From contig JAEWGC010000037.1 in the NCBI GenBank assembly GCA_023388495.1, forward strand, positions 1 to 64,000: 64,000 nucleotides of DNA, in the 5' to 3' direction. The notes beneath the pieces are model-generated. The model saw only the letters and a program-made list of their open reading frames with translations. It was not told the origin of the DNA and did not search any database. Source of the DNA: Bacillota bacterium. Lineage in GTDB: Bacteria; Bacillota; Clostridia; Tissierellales; Tissierellaceae. Shown here piece by piece: positions 36,315 to 44,705 of the stretch (position 1 is its first letter; the number at the start of each line of letters is the position of its first letter). The translations under genes and the position numbers were made by a program.

Positions 36315-37049
36315 TCATTTTATTGCTACAAAGTTTATTCTTTCTGTTTTTTCTACTGGTTTTTCAAACTGAAATGCCTGAAAATAATCTATATCTTTAA
36401 ATCCTGCTTTTTGAAGCAGATCAACTATTTCTTCTAATTTATAAGCTCGTTCTATATGTTCTTCATCAAATCTATCATAACATTCTCCATCTTCACTATA
36501 GAAAAATGTTAAATAAAATTCACAGACGTTTTTATTTTCATCATAATGGTTTTGCCAAGTATAAAACACATCTTCTCTATCTTCTACAAATGTATTATTG
36601 CCTATGATATGTTTTAACTTATAGAAGGAATTTATATCAAATATAAATATACCATCTTCTTCCAAGTGATTCCATACATTTTTAAATGTACGGAGCAAAT
36701 CTTCTTTTTCTGTAATATAATTTATACTATCACATATGGAAATAATGGCATCAAAAGGCCTCTTTAGATTGAAATCAATCATATTTTGTCTAATTAATTT
36801 TACATTCTTAAATTTCCTAAGCTTTTCATAGGCTCTAGCTAGCATATTCTCAGATAAGTCAAAGCATGTTAAATTATAGCCTTTTTTAGCAAGATAATAA
36901 GAGAGATTACCTGTGCCACAGGCCATCTCAATAATTCTTTTTGGAGTTTTATTATATTTCTCGAATATTTCCTCTATATAATTAAACCAATCCTCATAAT
37001 TAAAATCCATCATTAATTCATCATAGATACTAGCAAATTTATCGTACAT
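36315..37049 (-). CDS. Class I SAM-dependent methyltransferase
   Basis: The 244-residue protein begins MYDKFASIYDELM, typical of small-molecule methyltransferases of this class, with motif I IIEMACGTGNLSYYLAKKGY, motif II LTCFDLSENML and motif IV DAIISICDSINYI. The substrate is not evident. AAGGGGG precedes the ATG. It lies between hslO and an SASP gene on the same strand. Confidence 0.85.
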   Translation of the reverse strand: MYDKFASIYDELMMDFNYEDWFNYIEEIFEKYNKTPKRIIEMACGTGNLSYYLAKKGYNLTCFDLSENMLARAYEKLRKFKNVKLIRQNMIDFNLKRPFDAIISICDSINYITEKEDLLRTFKNVWNHLEEDGIFIFDINSFYKLKHIIGNNTFVEDREDVFYTWQNHYDENKNVCEFYLTFFYSEDGECYDRFDEEHIERAYKLEEIVDLLQKAGFKDIDYFQAFQFEKPVEKTERINFVAIK

Positions 37050-37069
37050 ACTAGTCCCCCTTTTTTTAA

Positions 37070-37261
37070 CTATTCACTTTTCTTATTCATTTCTCTTTTT
37101 CTTACAGTCATTAGACCTCCTATTCTGCCAGATTCTTTAGCTGTTAATCCAGCCCATCCTACGTCCTTAATTTTGTCAGTTAAACCAAGTTCCTCTGCTA
37201 TCTCGTACTTTAACTTATCTTCCAATGTTTCTATTTTTTCTTTCTTTTTGTTTTTCTTCAT
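37070..37261 (-). CDS. Small acid-soluble spore protein, alpha/beta type (divergent)
   Basis: A 63-residue protein with a lysine-rich N-terminus and the alpha/beta SASP core KYEIAEELGLTDKIKDVGWAGLTAKESGRIGGLM. SASPs coat and protect spore DNA; YEIAEELG holds the region normally cut by the germination protease GPR. It is more divergent than the classical SASP at 42743. GGAGGG precedes the ATG. Expression in the forespore is inferred. Confidence 0.8.
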   Translation of the reverse strand: MKKNKKKEKIETLEDKLKYEIAEELGLTDKIKDVGWAGLTAKESGRIGGLMTVRKREMNKKSE

Positions 37262-37310
37262 ATATAATCCCTCCTAACTCTATTATTAGGAAGAACCCCT
37301 TGGATTATTC

Positions 37311-38219
37311 CTAAAGGAATAAATATTTAACATTTATAATTATAAATAAAATTATAATTCCTAATATAGGTAAATAATGAACTAAGCTAGGAGAATTATA
37401 TTCTATACCCTCACAAATATCCTCATGACCTTGAGGAATTTTTTTGATCAGTCTTATAACAATCATTAAAGAGCCTATAGCAAATATACCAAGGACAGCC
37501 AATAAAATCAACATCTGAATCTGGTGTGGCATTTCATAAGATGATACATCTCCCATTTCATTTTGAGCCTTCATAGCAAAATATCCAATGGTCATAGATA
37601 GACTGTTATTTATTGTATGTGCAAGAATAGAGGAATATATAGAATTAGTCTTATATACAATTATACCAAAAATTAATCCTAAAAATATTGGTCCAACTAA
37701 ATTTTGAAGATTCAGATGAAAAAGGCCAAAAAGAATAGCTGAAAAAATTATAGCCTTTTTCTTTCCTATATTGTCATATGCATTCATTATTGTACCTCTA
37801 AACATTATCTCTTCACATATACCTGGAGATAAGGCAATAACAAAAATACTTATAAAATATAGCATTGGATTTTCGGGTATGGGTACTGTACTAGGTGTAA
37901 TCTCGCCAAAGAATCCTAAAATAGTTATTACTAATGTATTTAAAAATATGGCTACTGGATAAGAAAAAACTACAATTAGAATAGTATACCATGCTTGTTT
38001 TAAATTTATTTTATTAAGTTTTAAAGATTTTTTAAGATCTAATCCCTTTGATTTTAAATAGATTAAATTAGGCAGAAGTATTATTATATATTCTGTAATC
38101 ATAAGTCCTGAATATATTTCCTTACGTTGAACAATTGAACCACCAAAAAACAATAAAAGTCCAAGGAATAAATATAAAAAATTAACTTCTAGTATAGGGT
38201 TTCTATTGCTTTTTTCCAT
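37311..38219 (-). CDS. CPBP-family intramembrane metalloprotease
   Basis: A 302-residue protein with about eight membrane segments and the CPBP (Abi/CAAX-like) motifs: EEIMFRG (the EExxxR motif), FGLFHLN, and the later HTINNSL. Such proteases cleave within membranes; bacterial substrates are mostly unknown. GAGGTTGAGGGG precedes the ATG. It lies downstream of hpt, separated by a terminator. Confidence 0.88.
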   Translation of the reverse strand: MEKSNRNPILEVNFLYLFLGLLLFFGGSIVQRKEIYSGLMITEYIIILLPNLIYLKSKGLDLKKSLKLNKINLKQAWYTILIVVFSYPVAIFLNTLVITILGFFGEITPSTVPIPENPMLYFISIFVIALSPGICEEIMFRGTIMNAYDNIGKKKAIIFSAILFGLFHLNLQNLVGPIFLGLIFGIIVYKTNSIYSSILAHTINNSLSMTIGYFAMKAQNEMGDVSSYEMPHQIQMLILLAVLGIFAIGSLMIVIRLIKKIPQGHEDICEGIEYNSPSLVHYLPILGIIILFIIINVKYLFL

Positions 38220-38258
38220 CCCCTCAACCTCACTTTATATAATTTTTATAACAATAAA

Positions 38259-38290
38259 TTCACCTACAGAATAGCTCCTGTAGGTGAACT
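38259..38290 (-). terminator. hpt terminator
   Basis: Minus-strand hairpin TTCACCTACAG / CTGTAGGTGAA directly after the hpt stop; followed by TTTATTG. Confidence 0.75.
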
Positions 38291-38291
38291 T

Positions 38292-38816
38292 TTAATCAAA
38301 TGTAAAAATATAAGGTACGTTTCTATAATGATCACCATAATTTAGTCCATAGCCTACAATAAAGACATCTGGTATGGTAAATCCTACAAAATCAGGTTCT
38401 AAATCTACTTTTCTTCTACTAGGCTTATCCAGCATTACACATATTTTTACACTACTTGGATTTTTTAGACCTAACATTTCTTTTACTTTTTTTAAAGTAT
38501 ATCCAGAATCAATAATATCATCTACTATTAAAATATCTTTCCCTTTAACATCTGTCCTAATATCATGTACAATTTCTACGTTACCTGATGATATCTCATC
38601 ATGTCCATAACTGGCAGTAGTCATAAAATCAATTTCAACTGGTATAGATAATTCCCTTACTAAATCTGAAGCAAAAATAAAACTTCCTCTAAGTAATGAC
38701 ACAACTAGTAGATTTTTATCTTTATATTCCTTAGATATAGTCTCTCCCATTTCTTTAACCCTAGTGCCTATTTCCTCTCTGCTATAAAGAGTTCTTTCTC
38801 TTTTGCTGCCTTCCAA
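38292..38816 (-). CDS. hpt: Hypoxanthine phosphoribosyltransferase
   Basis: The 174-residue enzyme makes IMP or GMP from hypoxanthine or guanine and PRPP. The PRPP-binding motif is DILIVDDIIDSGYTL; LLVVSLLRGSFIFASDLVREL and the flexible-loop residues TTASYGHDE also fit. TTG start with AGAGGAGAG upstream. Overlap-like spacing with the preceding 50-residue gene suggests coupling. In many Firmicutes hpt precedes ftsH, but not here. Confidence 0.95.
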   Translation of the reverse strand: MEGSKRERTLYSREEIGTRVKEMGETISKEYKDKNLLVVSLLRGSFIFASDLVRELSIPVEIDFMTTASYGHDEISSGNVEIVHDIRTDVKGKDILIVDDIIDSGYTLKKVKEMLGLKNPSSVKICVMLDKPSRRKVDLEPDFVGFTIPDVFIVGYGLNYGDHYRNVPYIFTFD

Positions 38817-38818
38817 AC

Positions 38819-38971
38819 TTATTCTCTCCTCTCTCTTAAGTTAATATCATCTAGATCTTTAATTAGCATTTTCCTTATATCCCTAATCTCTTTAAGCATA
38901 AGATTAAGTGTATATTGAATACTTATTAATATTATCAATATTATAGCACTAAAAATGAGTTTTGTATCCAT
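38819..38971 (-). CDS. Small single-span membrane protein
   Basis: A 50-residue frame with ATG at 38971 and TAA at 38819: one N-terminal membrane span (LIFSAIILIILISIQYTLNL) followed by a charged helix (LKEIRDIRKMLIKDLDDINL). It fills the gap between the tandem-OB gene and hpt, starts nine bases after the former ends and stops just before the latter, with AAGGATAAG as ribosome site inside the preceding gene's last codons. The tight fit supports a real gene of unknown function. Confidence 0.6.
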   Translation of the reverse strand: MDTKLIFSAIILIILISIQYTLNLMLKEIRDIRKMLIKDLDDINLRERRE

Positions 38972-38979
38972 AAATTATC

Positions 38980-39654
38980 TTATCCTTCTTGTTCACATGC
39001 AATTAATCTATTATTATCGTTTTCAACATATTCCAATTTTGATACTGAGACCTCAAAAGCAATCTTTTTATCTACCTCACCTGTCGGAAGTTTTTTCTGA
39101 TATTCTCTACTCTGTATTCTACCCCAAAGCTTAATATGGTCTCCTACTAACATTTTCTCGCAGAATCTTGCATTTCTACCCCAAGCAATACACGGTATAT
39201 AATCTGATTTGTTATAGGATCTATTTACTGCTATTAAAATATCAGTTATTTCCCTGCCAAAGGGTGTAGTTCTATAGATTGGTTTTTTACATATATACCC
39301 ATCTAAATAGATTTCATTAGGTTTTCTTAAAGCTTCTGTTAATTCCTCCTCTTCTGGAATATAAATATCCTTTGCAAATATTGTTAGGACCAATCTATTA
39401 CTATTGTCAATATATCTATTATAGGATCTAAGTTGTCCTTCTATTATAACATATTGATCAAGAGATAAGTCCATATCTACCATAAGTCTTTCTGAAATTG
39501 TAACAGGTAATAAGTCTACAGAATCACTTAATCTGGGTACTTCCAAATCAATAATATAGAATCCTTCTCCATACATTTCATGGCTAAAAACCTTTCCACT
39601 CGCCACTTTTCCTACTAGTCTCACACTATTTGTATCCATAATCTTATCAATCAT
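38980..39654 (-). CDS. Tandem OB-fold, SSB-like protein
   Basis: A 224-residue protein with two single-stranded-DNA-binding-like OB folds. The first spans about residues 8-105 (VRLVGKVASG...YVIIEGQLRSYNRY) and the second about 112-215 (EIYLDGYICKKPIYRTTPFGREITDILIAVNR...IPCIAWGRNARFC...IKLWGRIQSREY). The second has the classical SSB pattern; the acidic C-terminal tail of housekeeping SSB is not present. It is a clostridial paralogue, perhaps for repair or sporulation. GGGGG precedes the ATG. Confidence 0.8.
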   Translation of the reverse strand: MIDKIMDTNSVRLVGKVASGKVFSHEMYGEGFYIIDLEVPRLSDSVDLLPVTISERLMVDMDLSLDQYVIIEGQLRSYNRYIDNSNRLVLTIFAKDIYIPEEEELTEALRKPNEIYLDGYICKKPIYRTTPFGREITDILIAVNRSYNKSDYIPCIAWGRNARFCEKMLVGDHIKLWGRIQSREYQKKLPTGEVDKKIAFEVSVSKLEYVENDNNRLIACEQEG

Positions 39655-39853
39655 TGCTATTGTCCCCCTCTATTCCTATGTTTTTTAATCTATATCTAAT
39701 ATATTCTATAAATTAAAATAATATGAGCAAAAATAAAAAATAATAGATATAAGAAACTCATCTTTCGTATATATCTATTATTAGACAAAAGTTTTAAAAA
39801 TCCTTCTTTTTTGAAAAAAATTGTTAAATTTTTTTCAATTTTTTCTTGTAATC

Positions 39854-40495
39854 TTATTGTCCTATAAGTTCATTATTAAACTTCATAAAAGTAACTACAG
39901 AAAACTTATCTATTCCGAGAAGTAATCCGCAGGTCATAGTTGATATAACTGAGTAAATATCTAGCTTCTCTTTAGAGTAAATTTTTATCGGTAATTCAAA
40001 TGGTTCGATTATAGAACCATTTATTCTTCTAATTTGCCTTTGAAAACATATATTTGCTTCTATCAAGTCGTGAATATTATAACTAGAAGGATTGATTGTT
40101 GCCTTAGTATTAAATCCATAGGTAATAACTATAGGTTTGACATTGTCATTTAAAAGATAATTCCATTTATCTTCATCGCTATTTACTATTATATATTCTG
40201 ATTCACTGAACAATCTTTGTAATTTTTTATTTTTATAATCTTCAGGGTTTAAGAAAGTATGGATAATTATATCAAAATCAATACCAATATCTTCTATAGC
40301 AGTTGCTAAGTTTGGTTTTATGTCAAATATAATAATATTATCTTTTTCTCTATTTAATACTACCATACTTTCATGCTTATTTTCATAGTAGATTCCATAG
40401 TCGAACATAGTGAAAATCTCTTTTAATAATTTAAATGTTGTTCTATCTTTTGAATCTTCTACGATCCCTATTATTATCATTTGTTGTTTTTTCAT
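39854..40495 (-). CDS. Mur-ligase-like protein with degenerate ATP site (MurE central domain)
   Basis: The 213 residues follow the central domain of MurE-type ligases: IIIGIVEDSKDRTTFKLLKEI stands where active enzymes have GVTGTNGKTT, FDIIIHTFLNPEDY where they have FTNL-DHLDYH, IIVNSDED for the N-DD motif, TYGFNTKATI for TYG, and IYSKEKLDIYSVISTMTCGLLLGI for the NV-NALAAIA--LGI segment. P-loop glycines and the lysine position are altered and the N- and C-terminal ligase domains are absent, so catalysis is unlikely. It lies 21 bp after the PdaB-like deacetylase, which suggests a spore-wall or cell-wall role. Confidence 0.7.
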   Translation of the reverse strand: MKKQQMIIIGIVEDSKDRTTFKLLKEIFTMFDYGIYYENKHESMVVLNREKDNIIIFDIKPNLATAIEDIGIDFDIIIHTFLNPEDYKNKKLQRLFSESEYIIVNSDEDKWNYLLNDNVKPIVITYGFNTKATINPSSYNIHDLIEANICFQRQIRRINGSIIEPFELPIKIYSKEKLDIYSVISTMTCGLLLGIDKFSVVTFMKFNNELIGQ

Positions 40496-40516
40496 ACTAT
40501 CTCCTTAATTCACTTT

Positions 40517-41293
40517 CTATTTTATTGGGACTTGTCTTCCAGTATTATCCATCATAAAATTGTCTTTATATATTAATTCGGAAATAGGTACGATTTCATA
40601 TCCACTTTCCTGTAATCTTTCTATAACTAAAGGTAAATATTCCTTAATATATTTTGCATTGTTATGAAATAGCACAATAGAACCATTTTTTACATTTCTA
40701 GTTACTCTATCAACTACTGGCTGCACTCCAAACTCCTTCCAATCAAGGGAATCTACATCCCACTGAATTGTATAATATCCATTGTCACGGGCAGTTCTAA
40801 TAACATTGTCACTATAATCTCCAAATGGCGGCCTAAATAACGTTGGTCTTTTTCCTGTTAATTCTTCAATCTTTTTCCCTGTTGTATTTAATTCTTCTGC
40901 CATTTTTTCTGTACTTAGCTGCGACATATTTGGATGTGTAGTTGAATGATTTTCCACATCATGGCCTCTTTTTGCTATTTCCTTTACATCATCTGGATAT
41001 TTATCCACCCAAAATCCCACTAAGAAAAATGTACTCTTTACATTATATTTATCTAGTGTGTCCAATATACTTTTAGTGTATTCATTGCCCCAAGCAGCAT
41101 CAAAGCTTATTGCTATCTTTTTATCTGATGTCTCAACGCTGTATATGGGCAATTCCTTAGTTGGAGAAAATACAGCTGCAATATTTCCTGTAGTTTTTAC
41201 ACTAACATAAACTAAAAATACTAATGCAACGCATAGAATGATTAGTAATCTAACAGTAATATTAATATCATTCCTATAATATCGATTTCTCAA
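40517..41293 (-). CDS. pdaB: Polysaccharide deacetylase, PdaB-like sporulation type
   Basis: The 258-residue protein has one N-terminal membrane anchor (LLIILCVALVFLVYVSV) and a NodB-type deacetylase domain: FDAAWGNEYT as the first metal motif, HDVENHSTTHPNMS as the second, RPPFGDYSDN and the late LFHNN segment. FDAAWG in place of FDDGP is typical of the PdaB subgroup, needed late in sporulation of Bacillus. TTG start with GGAGGTG. In one unit with the Mur-like gene. Confidence 0.85.
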   Translation of the reverse strand: MRNRYYRNDINITVRLLIILCVALVFLVYVSVKTTGNIAAVFSPTKELPIYSVETSDKKIAISFDAAWGNEYTKSILDTLDKYNVKSTFFLVGFWVDKYPDDVKEIAKRGHDVENHSTTHPNMSQLSTEKMAEELNTTGKKIEELTGKRPTLFRPPFGDYSDNVIRTARDNGYYTIQWDVDSLDWKEFGVQPVVDRVTRNVKNGSIVLFHNNAKYIKEYLPLVIERLQESGYEIVPISELIYKDNFMMDNTGRQVPIK

Positions 41294-41370
41294 ATTTATT
41301 CACCTCCAAATCCTTATATAGTATAATTTATTCCAAAACTCTATTTATATTACTTGGAAAATGATTGTAA

Positions 41371-41441
41371 AAAAAAAGACTTTTCACTTACCTCTAGATG
41401 ACAACTAATTAATCAAGCTAAAGGTAGTAAATAGTCTTTTT
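41371..41441 (-). terminator. Terminator of the lipoprotein deacetylase gene
   Basis: A long imperfect minus-strand hairpin beginning AAAAAGACTATTTACTACCT and ending GGTAAGTGAAAAGTCTTTTTTTTT, directly past the stop. Confidence 0.75.
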
Positions 41442-42540
41442 ATTCTCCGTAAATATATAATTCTTTACCATCTAATTTTTCTTTATCTATACTTTCTTCC
41501 ATATCCTTAGGTATAGTAATTATTTTATTAACCCCATCGGAAATATATTTTTTACTTGGATTGTTATCAAAATACTCTAACCAATTATATAAGCCTACAT
41601 TGTCAACCTTTGTCTCAGAAGCTCTAATCCTAGGTAATGACAAGGGATTAAATTTATTCGATATTGGTGATCCTGCTGGATTCCAACCCACATTCAAAAT
41701 AGCAATATTTTCGTAACTAGTCCCATTAAAGCTGCCTTTTTCTAAAAACTTCTCTAACTCCTTATTTTTTGGTCTTTCACCATAGCAAAGAGCATAGGTA
41801 TTTATATTGTAATCTGGCAATATTTTATTTATAACACTTACCTGATTAGCTATAGCTTCCTGTATTAGATCTTTATCATTCATCTTCTTCATACCTCTAT
41901 GATCAATTGTATGATTACCAATATCATATCCATTTTCGATTAAAAAATTTAATTTATAATCTAAAAATTCTGGTTGTCTAAAAGCATTATTTCCAAATAC
42001 AAAGAAAGTTGCAGTAGATTTAAAATCTGGATATTTTTCCTTGAAGGATTCTAATATTCCAATGGCACATTCTGGATCTATGATATCTTCGCCTTTTTCA
42101 TTTTTTATCATTCTAAAATTGTTTTCATTTCCATCATCAAATGTTATAACTACAGGAGTCATACCTAGTTCTATGTCTATATTGTTATTTATAAAATCTG
42201 CTAAACTAACGGGCCTATATCCTTTTTCATAAAGAGTCAATAAATCTTTTCTAAAGTTTTCCGGTGTCCTTGTCCATTCCGCTTCTTTTTCACCAATATT
42301 ATGATACATAAGAATCATCACTTCTCCAGCCTCATTGGGCTTTAAAGATAAATCTATTAATTCTTTTAAATCTTTTACTTCTTCCTTTTCTTGCCCCTCC
42401 ATATTAGATTCATCTTTAACTATAGAGTCTGTAGGGGTATATACTGTTACATCATCCTTACGAGTATCTTTTGTACATCCAGTAAAAGCTAATAATAAAA
42501 AACAAGATAAAATAAAAATACTTTTTTTGATCCCTTTCAT
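41440..42540 (-). CDS. Lipoprotein polysaccharide deacetylase
   Basis: A 366-residue exported enzyme. Signal peptide with lipobox LLLAFTGC, a low-complexity linker, then a NodB domain: VILMYHNI-like entry (MILMYHNIGEKEAEW), VVITFDDGNENNF, and the second motif IGNHTIDHRGMKKM. It likely removes N-acetyl groups from peptidoglycan or another surface glycan. The ATG at 42540 is preferred: GGGAG stands seven bases before, and the signal peptide starts directly there. A longer reading to 42603 adds nothing meaningful. Confidence 0.88.
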   Translation of the reverse strand: MKGIKKSIFILSCFLLLAFTGCTKDTRKDDVTVYTPTDSIVKDESNMEGQEKEEVKDLKELIDLSLKPNEAGEVMILMYHNIGEKEAEWTRTPENFRKDLLTLYEKGYRPVSLADFINNNIDIELGMTPVVITFDDGNENNFRMIKNEKGEDIIDPECAIGILESFKEKYPDFKSTATFFVFGNNAFRQPEFLDYKLNFLIENGYDIGNHTIDHRGMKKMNDKDLIQEAIANQVSVINKILPDYNINTYALCYGERPKNKELEKFLEKGSFNGTSYENIAILNVGWNPAGSPISNKFNPLSLPRIRASETKVDNVGLYNWLEYFDNNPSKKYISDGVNKIITIPKDMEESIDKEKLDGKELYIYGE

Positions 42541-42668
42541 TTTTTTCTCCCTTTTATAGTTTATTTTTTTATCTATGGTTATTATATAATAAAATATGGG
42601 CAAAATAAAACCAAATTATGATTATTGACCATATTGGTTATTTTTATACATTTTATAATTAAATTCCA

Positions 42669-42697
42669 GAATAAATCTTTTATAAAAGGTTATATTA
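42669..42697 (+). promoter_or_regulatory. Possible forespore (sigma-G-type) promoter of the SASP gene
   Basis: GAATA (42669-42673) and TTATATTA (42690-42697), 16 bp apart, resemble the sigma-G/sigma-F consensus; the downstream gene is a forespore-type gene. Match is only approximate. Confidence 0.35.
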
Positions 42698-42742
42698 ATA
42701 TTACAACAACAAATTAAGTTGTTGAAAAAGGAGGTTTGTCAG

Positions 42743-42955
42743 ATGGCTAATAACAGTGGTAGCAACAGAATAATTGTTCCAGAAGCTAGAGCAGCCTTAA
42801 ATCAAATGAAATTAGAAATAGCAAGCGAACTAGGCATGTCAAATTATGATAGTATAGATAAAGGTAATTTGACTTCAAGACAAAATGGATACGTAGGCGG
42901 ATATATGGTAAAAAGATTAGTTGAGTCTGCTCAAAACCAACTTGCGGGAAGATAA
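42743..42955 (+). CDS. Small acid-soluble spore protein, alpha/beta type
   Basis: A 70-residue SASP with the standard pattern: NRIIVPEARAALNQMKLEIASELGM and LTSRQNGYVGGYMVKRLVE. It saturates spore DNA and protects it from UV and heat damage. LEIASELG is the GPR cleavage region. The ATG at 42743 follows AAGGAGGT; the upstream TTG reading would overlap that site. Monocistronic with its own terminator, divergent from the deacetylase gene. Confidence 0.95.
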   Translation: MANNSGSNRIIVPEARAALNQMKLEIASELGMSNYDSIDKGNLTSRQNGYVGGYMVKRLVESAQNQLAGR

Positions 42956-42978
42956 TATTGCCTGAGGAATAGCTTTAA

Positions 42979-43010
42979 AAATAGAGAAGTGGAATTCCAC
43001 TTCTCTATTT
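42979..43010 (+). terminator. SASP terminator
   Basis: Perfect hairpin AATAGAGAAGTGGAA / TTCCACTTCTCTATT followed by TATTATG. Confidence 0.85.
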
Positions 43011-43058
43011 ATTATGTTATAATATATTGATAGAATACATGAAAAGAGGTGTTAAATA

Positions 43059-43607
43059 ATGTTTATCGAAAACACTGAAGAACTAGCACAAAATAAATTA
43101 CTCTTATTGTATTTAATTAAATTATCTCCCAACACTTTTACCAACAGTGAAATAACTGAATTTGTTCTTACAAAAAATTATATGAACTTTTTTCTAGTTC
43201 AACAGTACTTAAGCGAATTAACTGAATCTAATTTTATAGAAACTGTGGAAGAAAATTCTAGAGAGATATATAATATCTTGGAAAAAGGTGAAATAGCCTT
43301 GTCATATTTTCAAGATAGAATTCCAAATAAAATTAAAGAAGAATTAAATAAGGAATTTGATAAAATTGAAAAACAAAATAAAATTGAAACTCAGGTAATT
43401 ACTGACTACTATGAAAAAGCAAACAATCAATACGTAGTAAATCTAAAACTTATGGAAAATGAAGATACCTTATTTAGTTTATACTTAGATGTTGCAACTA
43501 AAAAACATGTAGAATTAATCTGTAATAGATGGAAGGAAGAGCCAGAGTTCATATATCAAAATATAATAAATATCCTTACAAATGAAAAAACCACCCCATT
43601 AGAGTAG
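43059..43607 (+). CDS. DUF4364 family protein
   Basis: A 182-residue protein: a winged-helix-like N-terminal half (NKLLLLYLIKLSPNTFTNSEITEFVL...YLSELTESNFIE) and a beta-rich C-terminal half (VVNLKLMENEDTLFSLYLDVATKKHVELICNRW). It fits clostridial DUF4364, often read as a possible transcription factor of unknown target. AAGAGG precedes the ATG. Its last bases overlap the end of the convergent beta-propeller gene. Confidence 0.8.
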   Translation: MFIENTEELAQNKLLLLYLIKLSPNTFTNSEITEFVLTKNYMNFFLVQQYLSELTESNFIETVEENSREIYNILEKGEIALSYFQDRIPNKIKEELNKEFDKIEKQNKIETQVITDYYEKANNQYVVNLKLMENEDTLFSLYLDVATKKHVELICNRWKEEPEFIYQNIINILTNEKTTPLE

Positions 43608-43640
43608 GAGAATACCATTAGGCTCCTTTCCTACTCTAAT
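43598..43640. terminator. Bidirectional terminator embedded in two overlapping gene ends
   Basis: ATTAGAGTAGGA (43598-43609) pairs with TCCTACTCTAAT (43629-43640). Both stop codons of the convergent genes (TAG at 43605-43607, TAA at 43599-43601) lie inside the left arm. Confidence 0.75.
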
Positions 43641-44516
43641 ATTATCTATTATTTGATTAGCCCTTTCATCGATTACAGCTATGTCATTATTTAATATATT
43701 AGAAATATATAGTTTTTCTCCATCCCATTTAATACTACTAGGCATTCCACCTAAATAAACTTTAGAAATATTTACTTCATCATCTATAATTATCCTGTAA
43801 ACATAACCATCCTCAACATTTGAAAGATAAAATATTTCTTTTCCTTTTATCTTTAGGAAATCGGCAAAGATCCCTTTTAAATCTATACTCATAACAGTCC
43901 TATGATCATCAGTTTTTAATTCTGATAAATTGCTATAATTACTAACTCCATTATTAACGTAGGATAAGACAAATAATCTCTTATCTTCTATATCTATTTT
44001 TATTGGTTGCTTATTTAATATTATAGATGAAATAGTTTCATTATTTAAATCTAAAACATTTATTGTATAACAGCTTCCATTGGCAATGAAAATCTGAGAA
44101 GAAACTTTATCTATTTGAATATCTGTCGGTCTCTCTCCTACGGTTATATCCTCCATCAAAGTAAATGTCTTTTCATCAATAATAGAAATGGAGTTAGAAT
44201 CACTATTGGCAACATAAATTTTTTCTTTAAACTTCCTTATACAGATAGGGTTTCTTCCTACTTTAATATATCCCAATAATCTATTGTTTTCCAAATCTAT
44301 TTTCATGATAGAATTATCATAAGAATTTGCAACATATATATATCCTTCCTCTCCTATATCAATATCATATGGCCCAAGCTGATTACTTTCCTGAGTTAAA
44401 TTCCCTTCCTTTTCTTCTATAAGTTTAGGCAAAAAAATAGTCTTAGAACAAGAATTGCTTTTCAAGGTTAAACTATCTTCCCCCGTATTAGCTATTAGTA
44501 TTTTATGGAAAATCAA
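43599..44516 (-). CDS. YVTN/YncE-type beta-propeller protein
   Basis: A 305-residue protein made of about six repeats such as IYVANSYDNSIMKIDLENNRLLGYIKVGRNP, IYVANSDSNSISIIDEKTF and LYISNILNNDIAVIDERANQ, the YVTN-type beta propeller. No signal peptide is seen, unlike many secreted relatives. TTG start with AGGGGGTGA. Function unknown; the sequence suggests a binding scaffold. A 9-bp stem hairpin lies in its 5' leader. Confidence 0.85.
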   Translation of the reverse strand: MIFHKILIANTGEDSLTLKSNSCSKTIFLPKLIEEKEGNLTQESNQLGPYDIDIGEEGYIYVANSYDNSIMKIDLENNRLLGYIKVGRNPICIRKFKEKIYVANSDSNSISIIDEKTFTLMEDITVGERPTDIQIDKVSSQIFIANGSCYTINVLDLNNETISSIILNKQPIKIDIEDKRLFVLSYVNNGVSNYSNLSELKTDDHRTVMSIDLKGIFADFLKIKGKEIFYLSNVEDGYVYRIIIDDEVNISKVYLGGMPSSIKWDGEKLYISNILNNDIAVIDERANQIIDNIRVGKEPNGILLL

Positions 44517-44672
44517 TATATCACCCCCTGTATATAAGAAGAGCCTCTAAAGGAACCAAATGTAGCTCTTCTTGAAACTCATTTACGAAAAGTTCAAAAA
44601 TATAAAACCAAAAGTAGAACTTTCTATTCGTTATAAGTAATTTATGCAGTAGGGCATATATTGGTGAAATAC

Positions 44673-44705
44673 AAAAACTACTGTAGTTAAACTACAGTAG
44701 TTTTA
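44673..44705 (-). terminator. folC terminator
   Basis: Minus-strand hairpin AAAACTACTGTAGTTTAACTACAGTAGTTTT overlapping the folC stop. Confidence 0.85.
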
